This document shows, in pieces, positions 25,361-40,300 of a stretch of 64,000 bases of DNA. Positions within the stretch are counted from its first letter, which is position 1, and every line of letters begins with the position of its first letter. A program made the position numbers and the translations under genes. Source of the stretch: Patagioenas fasciata (Eukaryota > Chordata > Aves > Columbiformes > Columbidae); the NCBI RefSeq assembly GCF_037038585.1, contig NC_092523.1:48067501-48131500 (forward strand). The letters are read 5' to 3'. The notes beneath the pieces are model-generated. The model was not told the origin of the DNA. It ran no database searches and saw only the letters and a program-made list of their open reading frames with translations.

Positions 25361-28300
25361 CTGTGAGGAGAGACCAAAGGAAAAGTCTCATCAGTCAGTG
25401 ACAGAGACAGGGCAGAGACCAGAAGTTTGGAGGTAGGTTCCTAAGCTGAGATTTGCAGATGCTAAGGGAGACATCAGAAGAAGCAGGGTGCACATTGGTC
25501 TCTTTAGTACTTTAAAGTATCTCCTGGTTTGAGGATCATTTTCTCACTGCAACAACCCAACCTTAGCAACCAGATGCCTGGGTTGCATCTCTGGGCATGC
25601 TTCCTTTGCCAGGGAAGGCCCAGTATTTGCAGGAGGGGAGGAGGAAGGTAGCCCTCCCACGAGTAACTTCCAGAGATTTTGTTTCATTGCCAACAGAAGC
25701 GACACAGCTTTTACATCATAGACATCATTGAGATTCCCCCCTGCAACCCAGGGGACATTTTGCAGAGGGAAAAGTAGTGACAGTGGCAGAAGATGTGCTG
25801 CCGCCATCTCTGGAGATGGTTAACACTTGCCTGGATGAGGCTCCTTGCGACATGACATGGCTGTGAGGGTGGGCCTGTCTGGAGCAAGGGGTGGACAGAG
25901 ACTGCCAGCACTTTGTTCTCACTTAGCCCTTCTCTGGTCCTAAGCCCTGGAGCCACTTTCACATCCTCCTCAACAACTTGGCTTTGTTGTTTCAGCAACT
26001 ACTCTCAAATCCCTGACCAATGGCTAATGTACTCATCAGCACAGCGAAAAAATACCAGAGAGAAAGTAGGAGCTGACAACAGGCTTACAAATCAGTGAGA
26101 GGGCAGCAAACTTGAGGGGGAAAAGCATTTTATAATCTGACCTCTCTTAAACCCACATGACTTTTATTTCATTTTGTTCTGTATTTTAGCTTTATGACTG
26201 CATTAAAGACTAAACAAACCCAAACCCAGGTTTATTATAGGAGTATCCATTAGCTTAAGGGGCCTTCTGGCATTTCTATTATACTTTTTTTTTTTCTTTT
26301 ATTTAGTGATGTATTTATATCTCACCCACAGGAATCAGCAACAAGCTGAAACTCAGCATAAAAGGTTTCAAACCCTCAAGCGTGCCACTGCCAGTCACAG
26401 CATGCGTGCAAAATCAGACAAGAAATCAATTTTGCCTCCAAGTTAAAGTAAATGCAAGAATAGAGAGGAGTTGGAGAAGTGGGCTGCTTTTGTATTCCTC
26501 TAGCAAGGGTCTGAATCTAGGCATTTGCAGGTAATTCACTCAGATGAGATCATACTGTGGAGATGGGGCATTTCACATTCTTATTGTCCTTTCTGTTCTA
26601 AACAAAAACACTCTGCCATGGCCACATGCTTATTTTGTGGAAAGACAAGCTTTGGAGAGCTAGGCAGACTGCACATTAGCACAGCGGGCTGCAGGAAGAC
26701 ACAGAAGGTCCCCAAAGGTGGCAGAGACTCTCCAACCCTCTACTGAACAAGTCTGCTTGTTCCTCCCCACATAGCAAAGATGTGTAAGGCTTAGAAAAAG
26801 TGGAGAAACTCCTGAAAGAGAGAGGAGTCTCTGGAAGAATAACTGCAACCAAAGATGGGGAGATCTTTCCTGGCCAGCCATTCCTCGTGACTTTGGCTGC
26901 ACCAGAGGCATCCTCCGTGCAGCAAGCTCCAAGTAGGAGCCTGGACCTGACTTAGTCACGCATCTTTGAGCGGAGAAAGAAGCCAAGGCATGGAGCATAT
27001 CTTGGCTTAATTCCTCTAAAGCTATTTCATGTAACCCTGGCTCATTCTAACTGTTTTATCCATATCCGTGTCTGCCTATGCACAGCCCAAACCCTGGCTC
27101 CTGCTGCTTAGCAGGCTACTTGGCTCAAGTCATATTGTGTGCCCATTTAGAGCTCTCCAAGTCTAATTGTAACTACAACTCCATAATCTCTTTCATGTCA
27201 GAAAATCTGTACCAGAAGCCAGGAGGCAGAGCTAAGAGTCAGACAGTTGTAAAGCTTAATGATTCTCTATTTTGGCTACCAAAAGGGAGATGGCACGCAG
27301 GAACACTGCAGGAGGTGTACGTGTGCACATGTGTAAACATCTATATGACTTCACTTTACGCCGGCGCAGAGTATGGCCCTGTCAGAGTGTTTTTGGCTTT
27401 GTTAAGGTGCTCTGCAGCACACCAAGGGCACAGAGTAAGACCACATCACATGCAGGGACACAAAGGTAGTCCCGTTAAGCAACTGAAATTGCTGTTTGTG
27501 CCTGGGCAAGAATTCACACACCTCAGCCATAGAGGTGAGCCTCTGAACCCCACCTAACATGGCAGGCAAGAGCAAAGGTGTGTGCATGTCACTGGGAACC
27601 ACAGATTAAAAAGAAGCATAGCAGGTCAGCACGAAGTTCTTGGGTTTCCTGAGGAAAGTTAAGACTTATTTAGGTATAAAAGGCAAGAGAAGCTGCTGGT
27701 CTGAGTGCTGGACTAAGGGTATTGGTAGAAGATCCCATCTAACTCCATTCTGGTTATTTACAGCCCCCCTGTTGGGTTGGCTGTTCTTCCTTTAGAATAC
27801 CAACTGGCTTTAAAGCTGCCACGTAACTAAGCATCCCCTTGGGGTTCATAATGGTGGAAACTATTCAGCAAAGATTATTTTTTTCTTGCTTAATGCACCT
27901 CTGACAGTGTTCTTTTGGGAATTACTTCAGATTTTGAAAACAAGCTGAAGAGTAAGCAGCAATGAGATGCCCTAGGGTTAAGTCAGAAAAGAAATCAGAG
28001 GCTCTGTATTCGAGTAGTAACATGGGTGAAGAATCCCAAATCCATGGGATGTGCGTGAAATGGATTGGATAAGCTTGCTTACCCAGGTTTCAAAGAGCTG
28101 AACTATTGCACCTCAAGTTTCCATTTCAAACATGGATTCCATAGAATTACAGGAAAAAATTCCAGACCTGACCTTAACAGTATGTATAGGTCAGCCTCAC
28201 ATTGTTTAATCGAGACCTGCAATATCTCGACAACACCTGTGGTTTCAAGACCATATAGGCACTCACATGGTTTCTGGGTCAGCTCTTACACTTAGAAGGC

Positions 28301-31300
28301 AGGCAGAGGCAAAAACGCTGTCTTTTGAAGAGCCTTTCATCAGCTTGTGTCATCAGAGGCAAATGCCTTCAAGTTTACAACACAGTATTTGCACAAAGAC
28401 TTTTTAGAGATAAACTGGTTGGGTTGCAGACCCTATGAGTCTGCAGCAATAAGCATCTGACTGGCATTTGTTACAACAGAAACTACTTCTCTAAATTAAC
28501 CTTTACAAGGGGTAGTGGAAAAATGGCAATTTTGGAAGGGCTTTTGCTTGCCAAACTTCACCTGTGAGAAAGACAAGCAGAGAAAACAGGCCATTGTGTG
28601 CTGATGGTGCTTCTGAAAGGTGTACCATTAACTCTGCTTCCCACTCTCTCATTCAAACCCATACACCAGAAAGGGGAAGAAAGAGGCTCAAAGGTTCAGT
28701 CCCAGCTCACCTACAGAACCCCACACAGCCTTGGACCTTGCAGTTCTTTGCCTCTTCCTCTCAACTGGAAGATGGAGATAAGGTTCAGGTTGCCCAAAGA
28801 GGCGGTAGATGCTCCATTCCTGGAAACATTCAAGGCCAGGCTGGATGGGGATCTGAGCAACCTGATCTGGTTGAAGATGTCCCTGCTTATTGCAGAGGGG
28901 TTGGACTAGATGAGCTTCGAAGGTCCCTTCCAACCCAAACAATTCTATGTTTCTATGAGAAGCCTGGGTACCTCCTGGGCATGGGCTTACCTTCACAGCA
29001 TAGGTGGTAGAAGGGTCCTTGGAGCAGGTGGCACAGTAATATATTGCATCCCCCGAATCACAGCAGGGCTTGTTGCACGCCAGCTTGAAGAGTGACCAGT
29101 TGTTCTCGCTGAAGCGCAGCTCGTTCTTCTGTTCCCGCATGAAGCAGTCCTCACATTTGGCAACCAGGCGGCGCAAGGACTCAGCATAGAGGGCCCCCAG
29201 CTTGGTGTATACCCCCTCCTTGCTGTCAATATTACTCAGGAGGTTGTGGAGCTGGAGGCTGGAGCCTGATGACACCTGGCTGGACACGCTGAGCTGCGAG
29301 TTTGAAAGAGACTGGAGGTTTCTGCTAGGAACACAAGCCCTTGTGCTCTTACCAGTGGCTGAGCCCCAGTAGCTGTTTCCTTTGCAACTCTTCTCCAGGG
29401 ACTCAGAGGAGGAAAAAGCTCCAGGGTGGCCCCTCAGGCTGGCTGGGTGGCTGAAGGGAGGCTCCTCTTGGCGGCAGACATTGCTTTCTGAGTGGCTGAC
29501 ATTCAGCCTGGGACTGGCAGCACCTGGAGATGCCTGTCCCCCAAAAAAGCCGTCTGGGGAGGACACAGTTCTGCTGACTGTCTTCTTCTGGGGCAGAGGG
29601 GGTGGACAGCTGGGGGCAGAGGTGGGACCATCCTCATCGGAGGCAGGAAGGAAAGGGACAGGGGGAAACATTTGGCTTTCAGCTGGAGGGGGCGAGTGAT
29701 TCGGCTCAGATGAGTGCCCTGGGAGACAGTGACACACAAGAAGATGCCATGAGTGGCCCTTGCAGCCTGAGAGTGCAGGTACTCCTCCATGTGGTAAAAT
29801 ACTGGCACAGGTTGCCCAGAAAGGTGGTAGATGCCCCCTCCCTAGAAACATTCAAGACCAGGCTAGATGGGGCTCTGAGCAACTTGATCTAGTTGGAGAT
29901 GTCCCTGCTTGTTGCAGAGAGATTGAACTAGATGACCTTTAAAGGTCACTTCCAACCCAAACTATTCTATGATTCTGTGTCCCTGCCACCCTGACAAGCC
30001 AACTTCCAAGGAAAAGAGCAGCAAGCCAGGTTACATTGAAACCAATCGCACAGTCCTCATCTCTGCAAACCTTCACTGAAGTGATTAGGGATTTAATCCA
30101 GTTTAATACAGCAGGTTTGCAAAGCAGGCTGCAACCTGACTTCTAGAGAAATGCTCCCCACAAAACCACTCCCCTACAAACTGCATACACAGTAGTAAAA
30201 AGCTAGTAGCGGGTAAATATTTAAGCTGTGGTGTCATGCACTAAGAGGTAAGAACGAAGCACTCAGGGATATGAGGACAGTCTCTTAAACAAAGCCCGTT
30301 TCCCCTGGGAACTGCCACCCAGCATGGGTGATAAGGAATGACTCACTACATAGCCCCAGCTCGAGTGTGACCAGAGTAGCCTAAGAGGTGTACTGAACTT
30401 GTCTCTCTGCATCACACTGGGTAAGGATCATGGGCCAAGGCCTGGGATTTCGGCAATTTCCATCCTCCTGAAAAAAATCTGGCCTCCCCAGAAACCACTG
30501 CCTGTCCCACAGCTTATTGACAGAGCTCTTTGCTCAGAAGATTTGGATAGCTGGCTAATTTCAGGCAGCTGTAGCAGCTGTTTTCCTACCCAGGCCAGAC
30601 TGCAGACAGGTAATCGAATTGCATGTCATGGAAGAAGGGGAAGAGGGGGGGGAAAAAAAAAGAAAATTGACATTGAAATAAAGAGCAATAATTTCAGGTC
30701 ATGGAAACAGAATGAATGTGGAGTGGAGAGGTCTGCAGGGAAAATTAAAAGAAGAGACAATTATTTCAGAGAATATTCTACATTGCTTGAAGGACAGGCT
30801 GGACTCCTGATAAACTCGAGCTCTGCTAACACCTAGCATGCAAGCGTAGGCCTTGAAAGGTGCATGGTGGGGTTTCTGCTCCAAGCAAGCCCAATGGACA
30901 GCAGAATCTATTGCTTTCTTTGAACCCAGCTTCCAAAGCTTTGGAGTGGTAGCATGTCACCCCTCCTTCTCACAAGGCTGTCAGTGAGAAGGTTCAGCTG
31001 CCAGAAGGCACTTCCTCACAGTGGCTTTCTGCTTGCCCTGCAGGAATGCCCTGGGGCAGTTTGATATCACCCTGCAGCAGGCGCTTGTCTCAGTCACAAA
31101 TCACAGCCCAAGTGACTCACCAGCTTTCATGTACAATCTCCAAGTGCAGGGGCTAGAATCCCCGAGCTCCCAGCCTGTCCTGGCGTGTCTGTGCAGCGTC
31201 ACATGTGGTTCACAGCCATACCAGCTGTGCCAGAGCAGCAATCCCTGTTAGCTGCTCACCACCTGAGACCACATGAGGTGGGGCAGGTCCCCTGGTTCTC

Positions 31301-34300
31301 AGCTACCAGAGTGGATACCAACACAATCTGTCCCTATCTCTCCCCACCAGAGTTTGGTGGCATGACATCAATTTTCATTAGTCACCTCCCCTGCCAAGGC
31401 TGCCTGTACGCTCCTGTTGTAATACACCCCATCCCAAGCAACAGTGTTGAGAGACACCCCAGGAATGAACAGCACTGATTTTGGCTCCTACTGAAGATGA
31501 ACTTTCCATTCAAGGCAGTTTTCTCACCCCATCTCTGATAACATCCTCAGAAACAGCTCTGTAAGAAATGTTGTGAATCGGCACATTTCTTTTTGCCCTA
31601 GTTCTGGGGTGCTGAGCTATCTGACTCCTGTTGGACCCTTGCCCCAGGTGTCTATTCACATTGGACACCCAGTCACTGAGCAACTGACTGCTCTCCAGTT
31701 TCAGCTGCTCCCCAGCTGCATAGTTAACTAACCATGGAAACCATGGCTCAACAAGAGATGACCCAAGCTTTAGCAAAAACCCAGACATCTGCATCATAAC
31801 CTGCCTGGTCCACAGGAAAGATCTCGTCTGTTAAAACACTGTCAAAAGCCACAGGCAGGGATGGTTCAGTGCGGCATCTCTCGCTGCTCCTGTCCAAGGG
31901 GCTTTGACAGAGGATACAGCCAAATTTTTCAGCATGCAGCCCAAATGCAACTTAACAGAGGCACCTCTGCCAGGACACGCAGCTGAATCCCTGTTTCAAG
32001 AGGCAAGATTTACTTGACAGACAGAGTCTTACAGAACAAACGTCAGCACTGGAAGCTTTGGCAACCAGTCTGCACGCCTAGCCCACATGTGCCAAACTGC
32101 TCTTACCTTTTCTTTTACGTGCTGCTGGGCTCTGCCCCAAGCACAAGTTAACAAATGAAACCCTTTCACAACTTGCTTAATGGTTCTCTGCACCTTCAGC
32201 ATAGAGCCCTTCTGCGTGTCAAGGGCTTAAAAGCTTCCTCTCCTTCATATTTTAACATCTGACAGCATAGCCAATTAATGTGAGCTCACGCCACTCAGTG
32301 ATTGACTGCATAGCTTCTTGCTTGCATCAGCAAGAGAAATTGCATTTGGGTTATTCATCTAAAAACTCAGCTTTCCTGAGATGGGCTGAAACAGTTGCTA
32401 CTGTTAGCAGAGGCAATCCTCTTGTCCCATGTCATTTCAACAGCAAATTGCTTCTGTGCCCAGCAAGTAAAGTTGCAAGATATGTGAGGTTTTTTTCCCC
32501 CTCTACAATTTCCTGGCATGGTGTCACTCTCAGATTCCAAGTTAGTGGTGGAAAAATGGAGTTTCCAGAGCTCTGGCTCTTAATTTTATTGCTGAACGTT
32601 GTTGCTCTTGGAAAGACAGAACTTCCACTACATGAAGGTTGCTTTTGCAAAGGAAATACTTTCTGAGCTGTTGAACATGTTAGCGCATGTCTAAGTTACG
32701 CACTGATGAGAGAAGTGACTTCATAGTAAGTATTTTTTAAGCTCAGTTAAACGAGTGCAGGCAGACTTTTTTTCTCTTCAAGAAATAACTGGGAACACAA
32801 TGAGAGGGAGAGAACACCTCTAGCAGAAGAGTCTTTCTGGTAATCCTCAAATCTGTGGAGGACTTTCTGTGGCAGGGCTACTTGTGACCTCGTGCAATGC
32901 ATGAGGCACAAGCAGGATAAGTACAATTGCTTTATGATGGACGTTTTATCCAGACAAGAGGAGAGCCACACAATTAATGATTTTGGCATTTGCCAAATTA
33001 AAGAGGAAAAAGCCCATGATGTTGGCCTGACTGTGATATTCTTCTTAAGTGCATCAAGAAGCAGAATGATAGGAAAAGTAGAAAGACGAAGGGTTGCTGG
33101 GGGAACTAGGTGATGGGATTCTCGTGATCCCTGCTCTGAAGATGCTTCCCCAGCAATGGGACTCAGGATAGAGGTAACTCCTTCCTCAGGAGTTAGGTCC
33201 AACACTACCTCTACTACCTCAGGTCCAACACTACCTCTCCCACACCTGACGGTCACTTACGGCCATCACTGCCGGTCTGCGTGTCCGAGTCGAGGCTGTC
33301 ACTGGAACCAGCTGTGAAGCTGACGTGGACGGTCCTGAAAGATGGGCTGAGGCTCTCGGCAGAGCTGTTGCTGACCCTCTCCAGCTCAGCGTTATTCGGG
33401 TTCATCTTCAGAGCATGCCTAGAGAGAGAGAAAGAGTCAAGAGACAGATGGGAAAAGATACCTTGTGTGCACTTATGCATGGAGATTCAAGCTGAGAGCA
33501 GCCTTGGCTTGATCCCTGCACACCCAGACACTGTGCAGCCCTTTATCATGCCACCACTGGGAAGTGGGGACCCACCACTGTTTGCCTTCAGTGAAGTTCT
33601 CGAGGGAAGAGAGTAGCATCACTCCTCCCATTTTACAGAATGGCAGGCTGAGGCTGGGTGTCAGAATCCAGTTCCTTCATGGTGGAGGCATAAGTGGGAG
33701 ATGAGTCTGTCCCTAGCAGCTGTTGTCTCCTCAGTGCATCACAGTAACAACTGGCAACTTCTGCCTCTGCAGAAAACAAGTGTCTCCCAAACTCAGGGCT
33801 TACCATGCAACTTTTAATATAAGACCTACAGTTTTCCATGCCGCTTCCATCTAAATAAATAAATTAATAAAACCGTAAACTGGGCTTACAACCTGTCAGG
33901 TCACAGTTTAAGTGATCAGTTGTAGGTAAGCAGGACTTTTTACTAAGATAAGTAATTTCCCCTGCATTTTCTTCATTTTTTCCTCCTTGGAAAACAGCAG
34001 AAACTGTTGAAATCAGGCAACACATCAGAGTGCAAACACTCCCAGGTTTGGTACCATTCAGACTCTCTATTGACCAGCAAATGAAGGTTATTTGTAAATA
34101 TTTTTAAAGTAAAACTGCCAATCTGCTGACAAAATTCAACGTGCTGTTGATTAGGAATGTGAAAACATTAGTGGCAGACTTGTAAAACAGAAAAAGGACT
34201 TCCACCAGCTATCTTGCCGGAAGGTATCCAGTGTTTCCTAATCAGATGACTGAATGGCTGCTGAGAAAGACAAACAAAAGACGTGCACAACCGTTTTCTC

Positions 34301-37300
34301 GTGGCACCCTGTTCATGCACACAGGATCCCTCCTCTTCCAAAACCCTCAAGCACAGCAGAAGCCACGAGCAATTTTTATTTGAAGACTGAGAAATGTTTA
34401 GTTCCCCATCCAGACAAAGCACTTACTCTTGTGTCCACACCACCACATGGAGAGCAGAGTGTATGAGAAGCCCGGAAGAAACTTCTGCCAGACTTCCTCA
34501 TTTGCCTCAGCAGCCTCAGTCTAAAAATACTCAGGGGCTGATGAAAATACAGCTCTAAAAACCACGTCAGGTATAGCTCAGCAGAGACACTGGTCTTGCA
34601 CTAGTGATGAATTCACCACGACAACCCTCTTGGAGACGACTGACAAAACTTCACCGCACAAGTCACAGTTAAAAAATAGAGTGTGAGAGACACTTTGAGG
34701 CTTTTAGCTCTGTTATGATTAAGGCTCTCGAAAGTAACCAACTGGACTGAATTACTTTTTCTCTTCTTCTTTTCTTTTTTTTTAAATGATAGAGATATAT
34801 CTTTATCCTACAACTTTCTCAGACACTTAACGTTTAGTAGTTTGAGGGGAAAAGGAGACACGGATGCACACCCATGCCAGTGTGCTGCCTGACCTGGCAA
34901 GAGTCAAGGAAGCGTTTGAATCCATAAGAAAAGATTTTGCAAGAGAGCTGGCTCAATTTGCACAGATGAGAGGTTTTCTAACACATTCCTCCCCTGCCTC
35001 CCCCACCCCCAAGAAAAGTCGGTGCATTTCAGTTTCCTTCCCATCGCTTAAACACAAATCCGCAGAGCTGCCTTACCATTCCCGCACTCAGAGGGAGATG
35101 GGACTTTGCTCGGCGAGGTCCAAGGTCCACCCCATGCAGACACACCTATTCCTCCAAGCAACCTGGGTGTAACACCGAGTCTGCCAGAACCCAGCCGGCT
35201 GCCGTGGCTGCCGAGCTCAGCGGCACAGTGAAGTCAGATGTACAGAGAGCCCCGTTTCCTCTCTCCCCGTACCGCCGTGACTTATGTAAAATGCAGTTCC
35301 TGAATAGGCACACCGAAATAGAAATTGTTTGCTGCTTAAACGACATCCTGCTCTTGTTTCAGATGTTACAGCCGGGCCAGCTAATGCCGCCTGGAAATAC
35401 CTCCGCTTTACATCACCCTCTCTGCTTTACATCTCTCTCTTTTCCTATGAGCTGCTTGAAGCCCAGGCTGCAGCCTGCACAGATTAAAATAGCACCCACT
35501 ATACCAAAGAATTACTGAAAACATTTGCTAGGGCCAAACTCCCCCATTTCAGTAAAATTCCACCCCAAGAGCTGAATGACTCAATTGCTGCAACAGCCTG
35601 TGGGAATCCTGATTTACAGTTGACCTGAACTCCCTCAGGTTTGCTGGTGTTCCTTCCACCACGTGTGACTGGAAAGACACGGGTCACTGTTCTCCATCTC
35701 CCCATTGTCACCAAAGGATATTGGAAATAAAGAGCATCAACCCATTTTAAACCTGAAAAAAATCACTGGAATTGCCCCCCGACTGGCTGGCTAGCATCTG
35801 CAGGCTTCACTCCCCTTCAGAGAGATGTAGCAGTGGTTAATTCTCCCCTATTTCAAAAATCTGTGCTCAGCACCTTAAATGTAAATGGCAACTTCAAGAG
35901 CAGCACCAGAAGCTCCCCATGTGCCAGTGCCTAAAGAACAGGTCACAAAAGTCAGCCTTCCAATCTAATAACCTAAAAAGATGGGATTTACAGCTCTGCA
36001 AATTATTTGGGCAACTTTAAATACACTGCAATCACTCAACACTCTCTGTGCAACACACTGACATATTCAAGCTACCCTTCCTGTTGACTATTCCCCCTCT
36101 TTCCCACCCTAAACAACTTCATCCAGCTGGCTCGCTGCACAATTCCCACAGTCCTGCCTAAGACAAGTCAAAGTTGAAAACAGTAGTCTTGTATTAAAAC
36201 AAACAAACAAGCAAACACACACAATTTAAAAAAAAAAAAAACAAACCACACACACCAAAAAAACCCCACACAACCAACAAACAACAGCAACCCTAGTTTG
36301 CAGTTCTGTAACATTGCAAATGCCCCACATTGCATTTCCAGCCAGGGCATTCTTTGTCTTGCCCTTGACTCATATTTGAATGGTAGACTTGTTTTTAATT
36401 TCGCATTTCTTAACAGTTCAGTGTCCCACCTGTCACTGCTGTGGGACTCCAGCATCACTGGCTGAGCACTTTGCACTTCTCAGAGAGAGTGGAGACAAGC
36501 ACCAAAGCATCACTTCCCTCACCACAGGAGATGTGTGTGCCTTGGGATATCACCCCTAGGATCCCTTGGACTCCAGGCATGCCTTTGGCTTGAATTCCCT
36601 GCCTGAGATTTGGCACGTGCATCTGGCTACATTCCAAAAGTGTAAGGGGCAGGGAGGCTGACTGGGGGGAAGGCCACTCAGATGCAAGAGCTGCGAGGCT
36701 CACACTTGCCCCTTTCCAGTGGTCATCATGCATGCAGCCTGTTGTCAGTAGCAGAGGCCCCATCACAAGGAGCACTCACTCTGCAGCCCCATCACAGGGG
36801 TTTCCCAGCCTTGCTGTGCCAGCAGGAGGGGTTGGCTTCCTCACAGCACAGGTGACAGGGCTTAGACAGATGATGGAGATGATGAGCTTTATAAATCATG
36901 CAACTGGGGAAGGAAGCAGAGGAGAGCAGAGAATACAGACAAACCACATGCTAGGAGAAGGCTGGTGATAACAGCAACAGGACACCCCCTCTAAAAATAA
37001 AATACTGGAACTAGCATATGGCAGAGAGAAGAGCCAGACTACATTACAGCATCAAACACAACACATGGCTGGGCATAATTATTTCACAAGAGGAAGTTCC
37101 GTTGTACCATATTCTTGTCTATCATGAAACATGAATAATTATATCTTCCTCCTCCCTCCACTGCTGTTTCTTCCAACATCTTCCCCTGGGTGCACATTTC
37201 AATTTCCAACTCTGTGCTTTTTCAAGTGGTAAGATAGAAAAGCAAATGGCTTTCATTTTAAAAGAAACAATGTCTCCTAAAAGATTGGCTGATAAAACAA

Positions 37301-40300
37301 AACCTTTTAAAAATGATCCACTGGCAAAAGCAGCATGAGAAATTTCTGATTAGTTTCAAACAAAAAACACAGGGGGAATCCAAAAGGTGCATTACCTCCC
37401 TATCCTGGAGTGCAATTCTCTCTCCTGTTTGATTCACACCCTCCATTATTTGCTTTATTTACTTATTTAATTATCAATTATGGATTTAAATGGATTCCAT
37501 CTGGAGCTTTTTTTTGGGGGGGATTATTTATTATTATTTAACTTATTTTTCTTAAAGAATAATAAATCTGGCTTATCCTAGACTAAACACAGCAAGTCCC
37601 TGCATGCATGCATGATGACCACTGGAAAGGGGCAAGTGTGAGCCTCGCAGCTCTTGCATCTGAGTGGCCTTCCCCCCAGTCAGCCTCCCTGCCCCTTACA
37701 CTTTTGGAATGTAGCCAGATGCACGTGCCAAATCTCAGGCAGGGAATTCAAGCCAAAGGCATGCCTGGAGTCCAAGGGATCCTAGGGGTGATATCCCAAG
37801 TCCCTGCTATCAGTCATGGAGAAAAGGATCAAAATTTGGGACCCGCATGATATCGACTTGCATTTGTAATTGCCACAGTGGCTCCATATAGCCAGTCTGC
37901 TTTTGTCACCAAGGTACACCCTGACACCAAGGTCCAAAGAGAAATGAGTGCCTCAGAAATGGTAAGAAAAGGGGAATATTCTGTTCTAGTTGCAGCACTG
38001 CTCCATCTCAGAGCAGTTCTGGGCAAGAAACACACAGCAGTCCCACCAGCCAGCATCACCTGCCCAGCGAGGAGCAAACCTGGCTCCTTTCCTGGTGATC
38101 AAATTCCCAACATAGTCATTTTTTTTTGTAACACTTGTTTTCTGTTCCCTCTGGCAACAGGCAGCAGCAGCAGCACCATAACATGCTATGTGGCACATCT
38201 CAAGCTCACTGGGCTTGGCTGTTTCCAGAGATGGCAGGTGTCAAGATATGCCATGCTAAACACCTTTGTTACCCACACGAGTGCATTCAGCAAATCTCAG
38301 AAGCTATCTATCGTGCTACCTTTTGAAGGTGTCATTAATTATCATAAAACCAGCTCAAGATGCAAAACAGCATCACTGCTTCCTTTCTTTAAGAGGCACA
38401 TGGAACAAATTAACTGTCAAGGTTTTGCAGGCTAAGAAGAACCATTAGGATCTTTTAGCATGACCCTCTGCGTAAGAGAGACATAAATTTCAGTAAAGAT
38501 TCAACCCTCCTGTCAGGAAATTGAAGGCCACACAGGAGCATTTCACACCAAAGAACCTTTAAGTCATCATTGCACATACAAATGCAGGGGAACCCTGGTG
38601 AGCCCTTTCCACAGCCAACTACCTTCCTGGCTTCTAGAAGAATACCAGCCACCATCTTCCCTTCCCAATCTCTTTCCTCTTGTAATTTAACTCGTTTTCC
38701 ATTTTGTTTCAGACTGCGCATATCTTAAATATCTATAATCTTTCAAAGAAGAAGGAAAATAAGATTGTATGATGGAACAGTCACAAGATACCCAGCATAG
38801 CTTTACATAGGTACAAATTAATTATTTTCCTCTTCTTGTGCCAACTTTCAAAACTCACTAAAATTGCTCCTTCCACCATCATAAGAGACAGCTTACTGCA
38901 AACCAGAGTTTCTTCAGTGCATAGCAGGAATTTACCCCCTAAAAACTTTATTTCTTTTAAATATTAGAAGCAAGGTGAACAAAATGTACAGACCCTTCTT
39001 TCTCTGCTTTGAAACTAGTTCGAACACACATGCAAGTTTTCTTTAAAATAAGGAATTAATTATGAAGGTCAAACAGGCAGGATTAATTTTCCAACATGAA
39101 ATCAAGTATCTTGCTATAGCTTAAGATCTAGAAGGAAAAAAGATGGTTACACACCTTTCCTGAAGCTGAAGTGAACCCTGATTTGCTAAGCCCCAGCCCC
39201 CAAGACTGTGCCATAACCAGATCTATGCTGCTTTCACCTCCATCCATCCATCAAATGAGCCTTTGCAGCTGTGCTCCCAGAGAACATCTTGGGCTGATGA
39301 GGTCTGTCTCTGCGAGGGACTACGTAGGTGTAACAGAAGTATTGGTGGTGTTTGTTCCATTACAGACAAACACATGCCCACAGACTGCCCAGGCCTAGAA
39401 GAGTGTAGAAGTGTCTTAGAGTCATCTTTGTGTGCAAGACCTCCTCCCTTCTTCAGGCATTTGGCTGCAGCTCAGGAAGACTGGAGGAGATATTCCTCCA
39501 GCACCAGGTAAGAGTCATGTCATGACCCAAAGCTGCAAGCAATGACTGGCCAGAGTAACACAATCCCGCTATGGTGGTTTTAACCAGTTGTGCACAAAGT
39601 CATCCCTCCCACCGCCATGCGAGGTAACAACACCCTGGTTCCTGCATTGACACGCTCAGAGAAGTCATGCTTGAGACAAAAACGAGAGCACCCTCAAAGC
39701 AAACAAACAAAGCAGCCAGCTGAGTTTGCATGGCTTGCAAAACCTGCCATCTGATCAAATGGCTTCTCAGGCCGGCTGTGCAGGGGTTTGGTAGCCAGAG
39801 GGTGGGCCACGCTCTTTGAGTTAAGGTGCCCCAAGGCTTAGCTGGAGGCATTGAGGCTTTTTAGGAGATAAATACATGTAGCACAACACATGGCCTACAG
39901 TCACAGAGGTAAAAGCAATGCCAGCACCTACCTTAGTCAACCAGCTGGTAGAGTTTATGGCTCTGCCAGAGCTCCCAGTCCCAGATGCTGCTTGTTCCCT
40001 GACCTCAGTTTTCCCTGCCCTCTTTCACTCAGGCTTCTCTAGCACACAGATGCTTTCAGGATGACTCAGAAGCGACTGGTACAGCGGGCACATCCTGCTC
40101 ACACCAAGAGCATGAAACCAGAATATGCTCCACATCCCTGAGTGTAACTCCACATGCAGGGCAAGAGCAGGGCATGCTCCTGCCTTGGAGCAAAGCTGAT
40201 CCAAGTAATCCAGCCAAGGAGACACCCTGACACATCAAGGAGCCCCCCACCTTGACTCCCAGCCCTCACAAAGACACAAAGGAGACTCCAAGCCCTGCCA

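Noticed and set aside
33190-33240. TGAGGTAGTAG on the minus strand, identical to the first 11 bases of let-7
   Set aside because: It arises from the overlap of two copies of an 18-base local repeat. No complementary arm for a let-7 hairpin was seen nearby.
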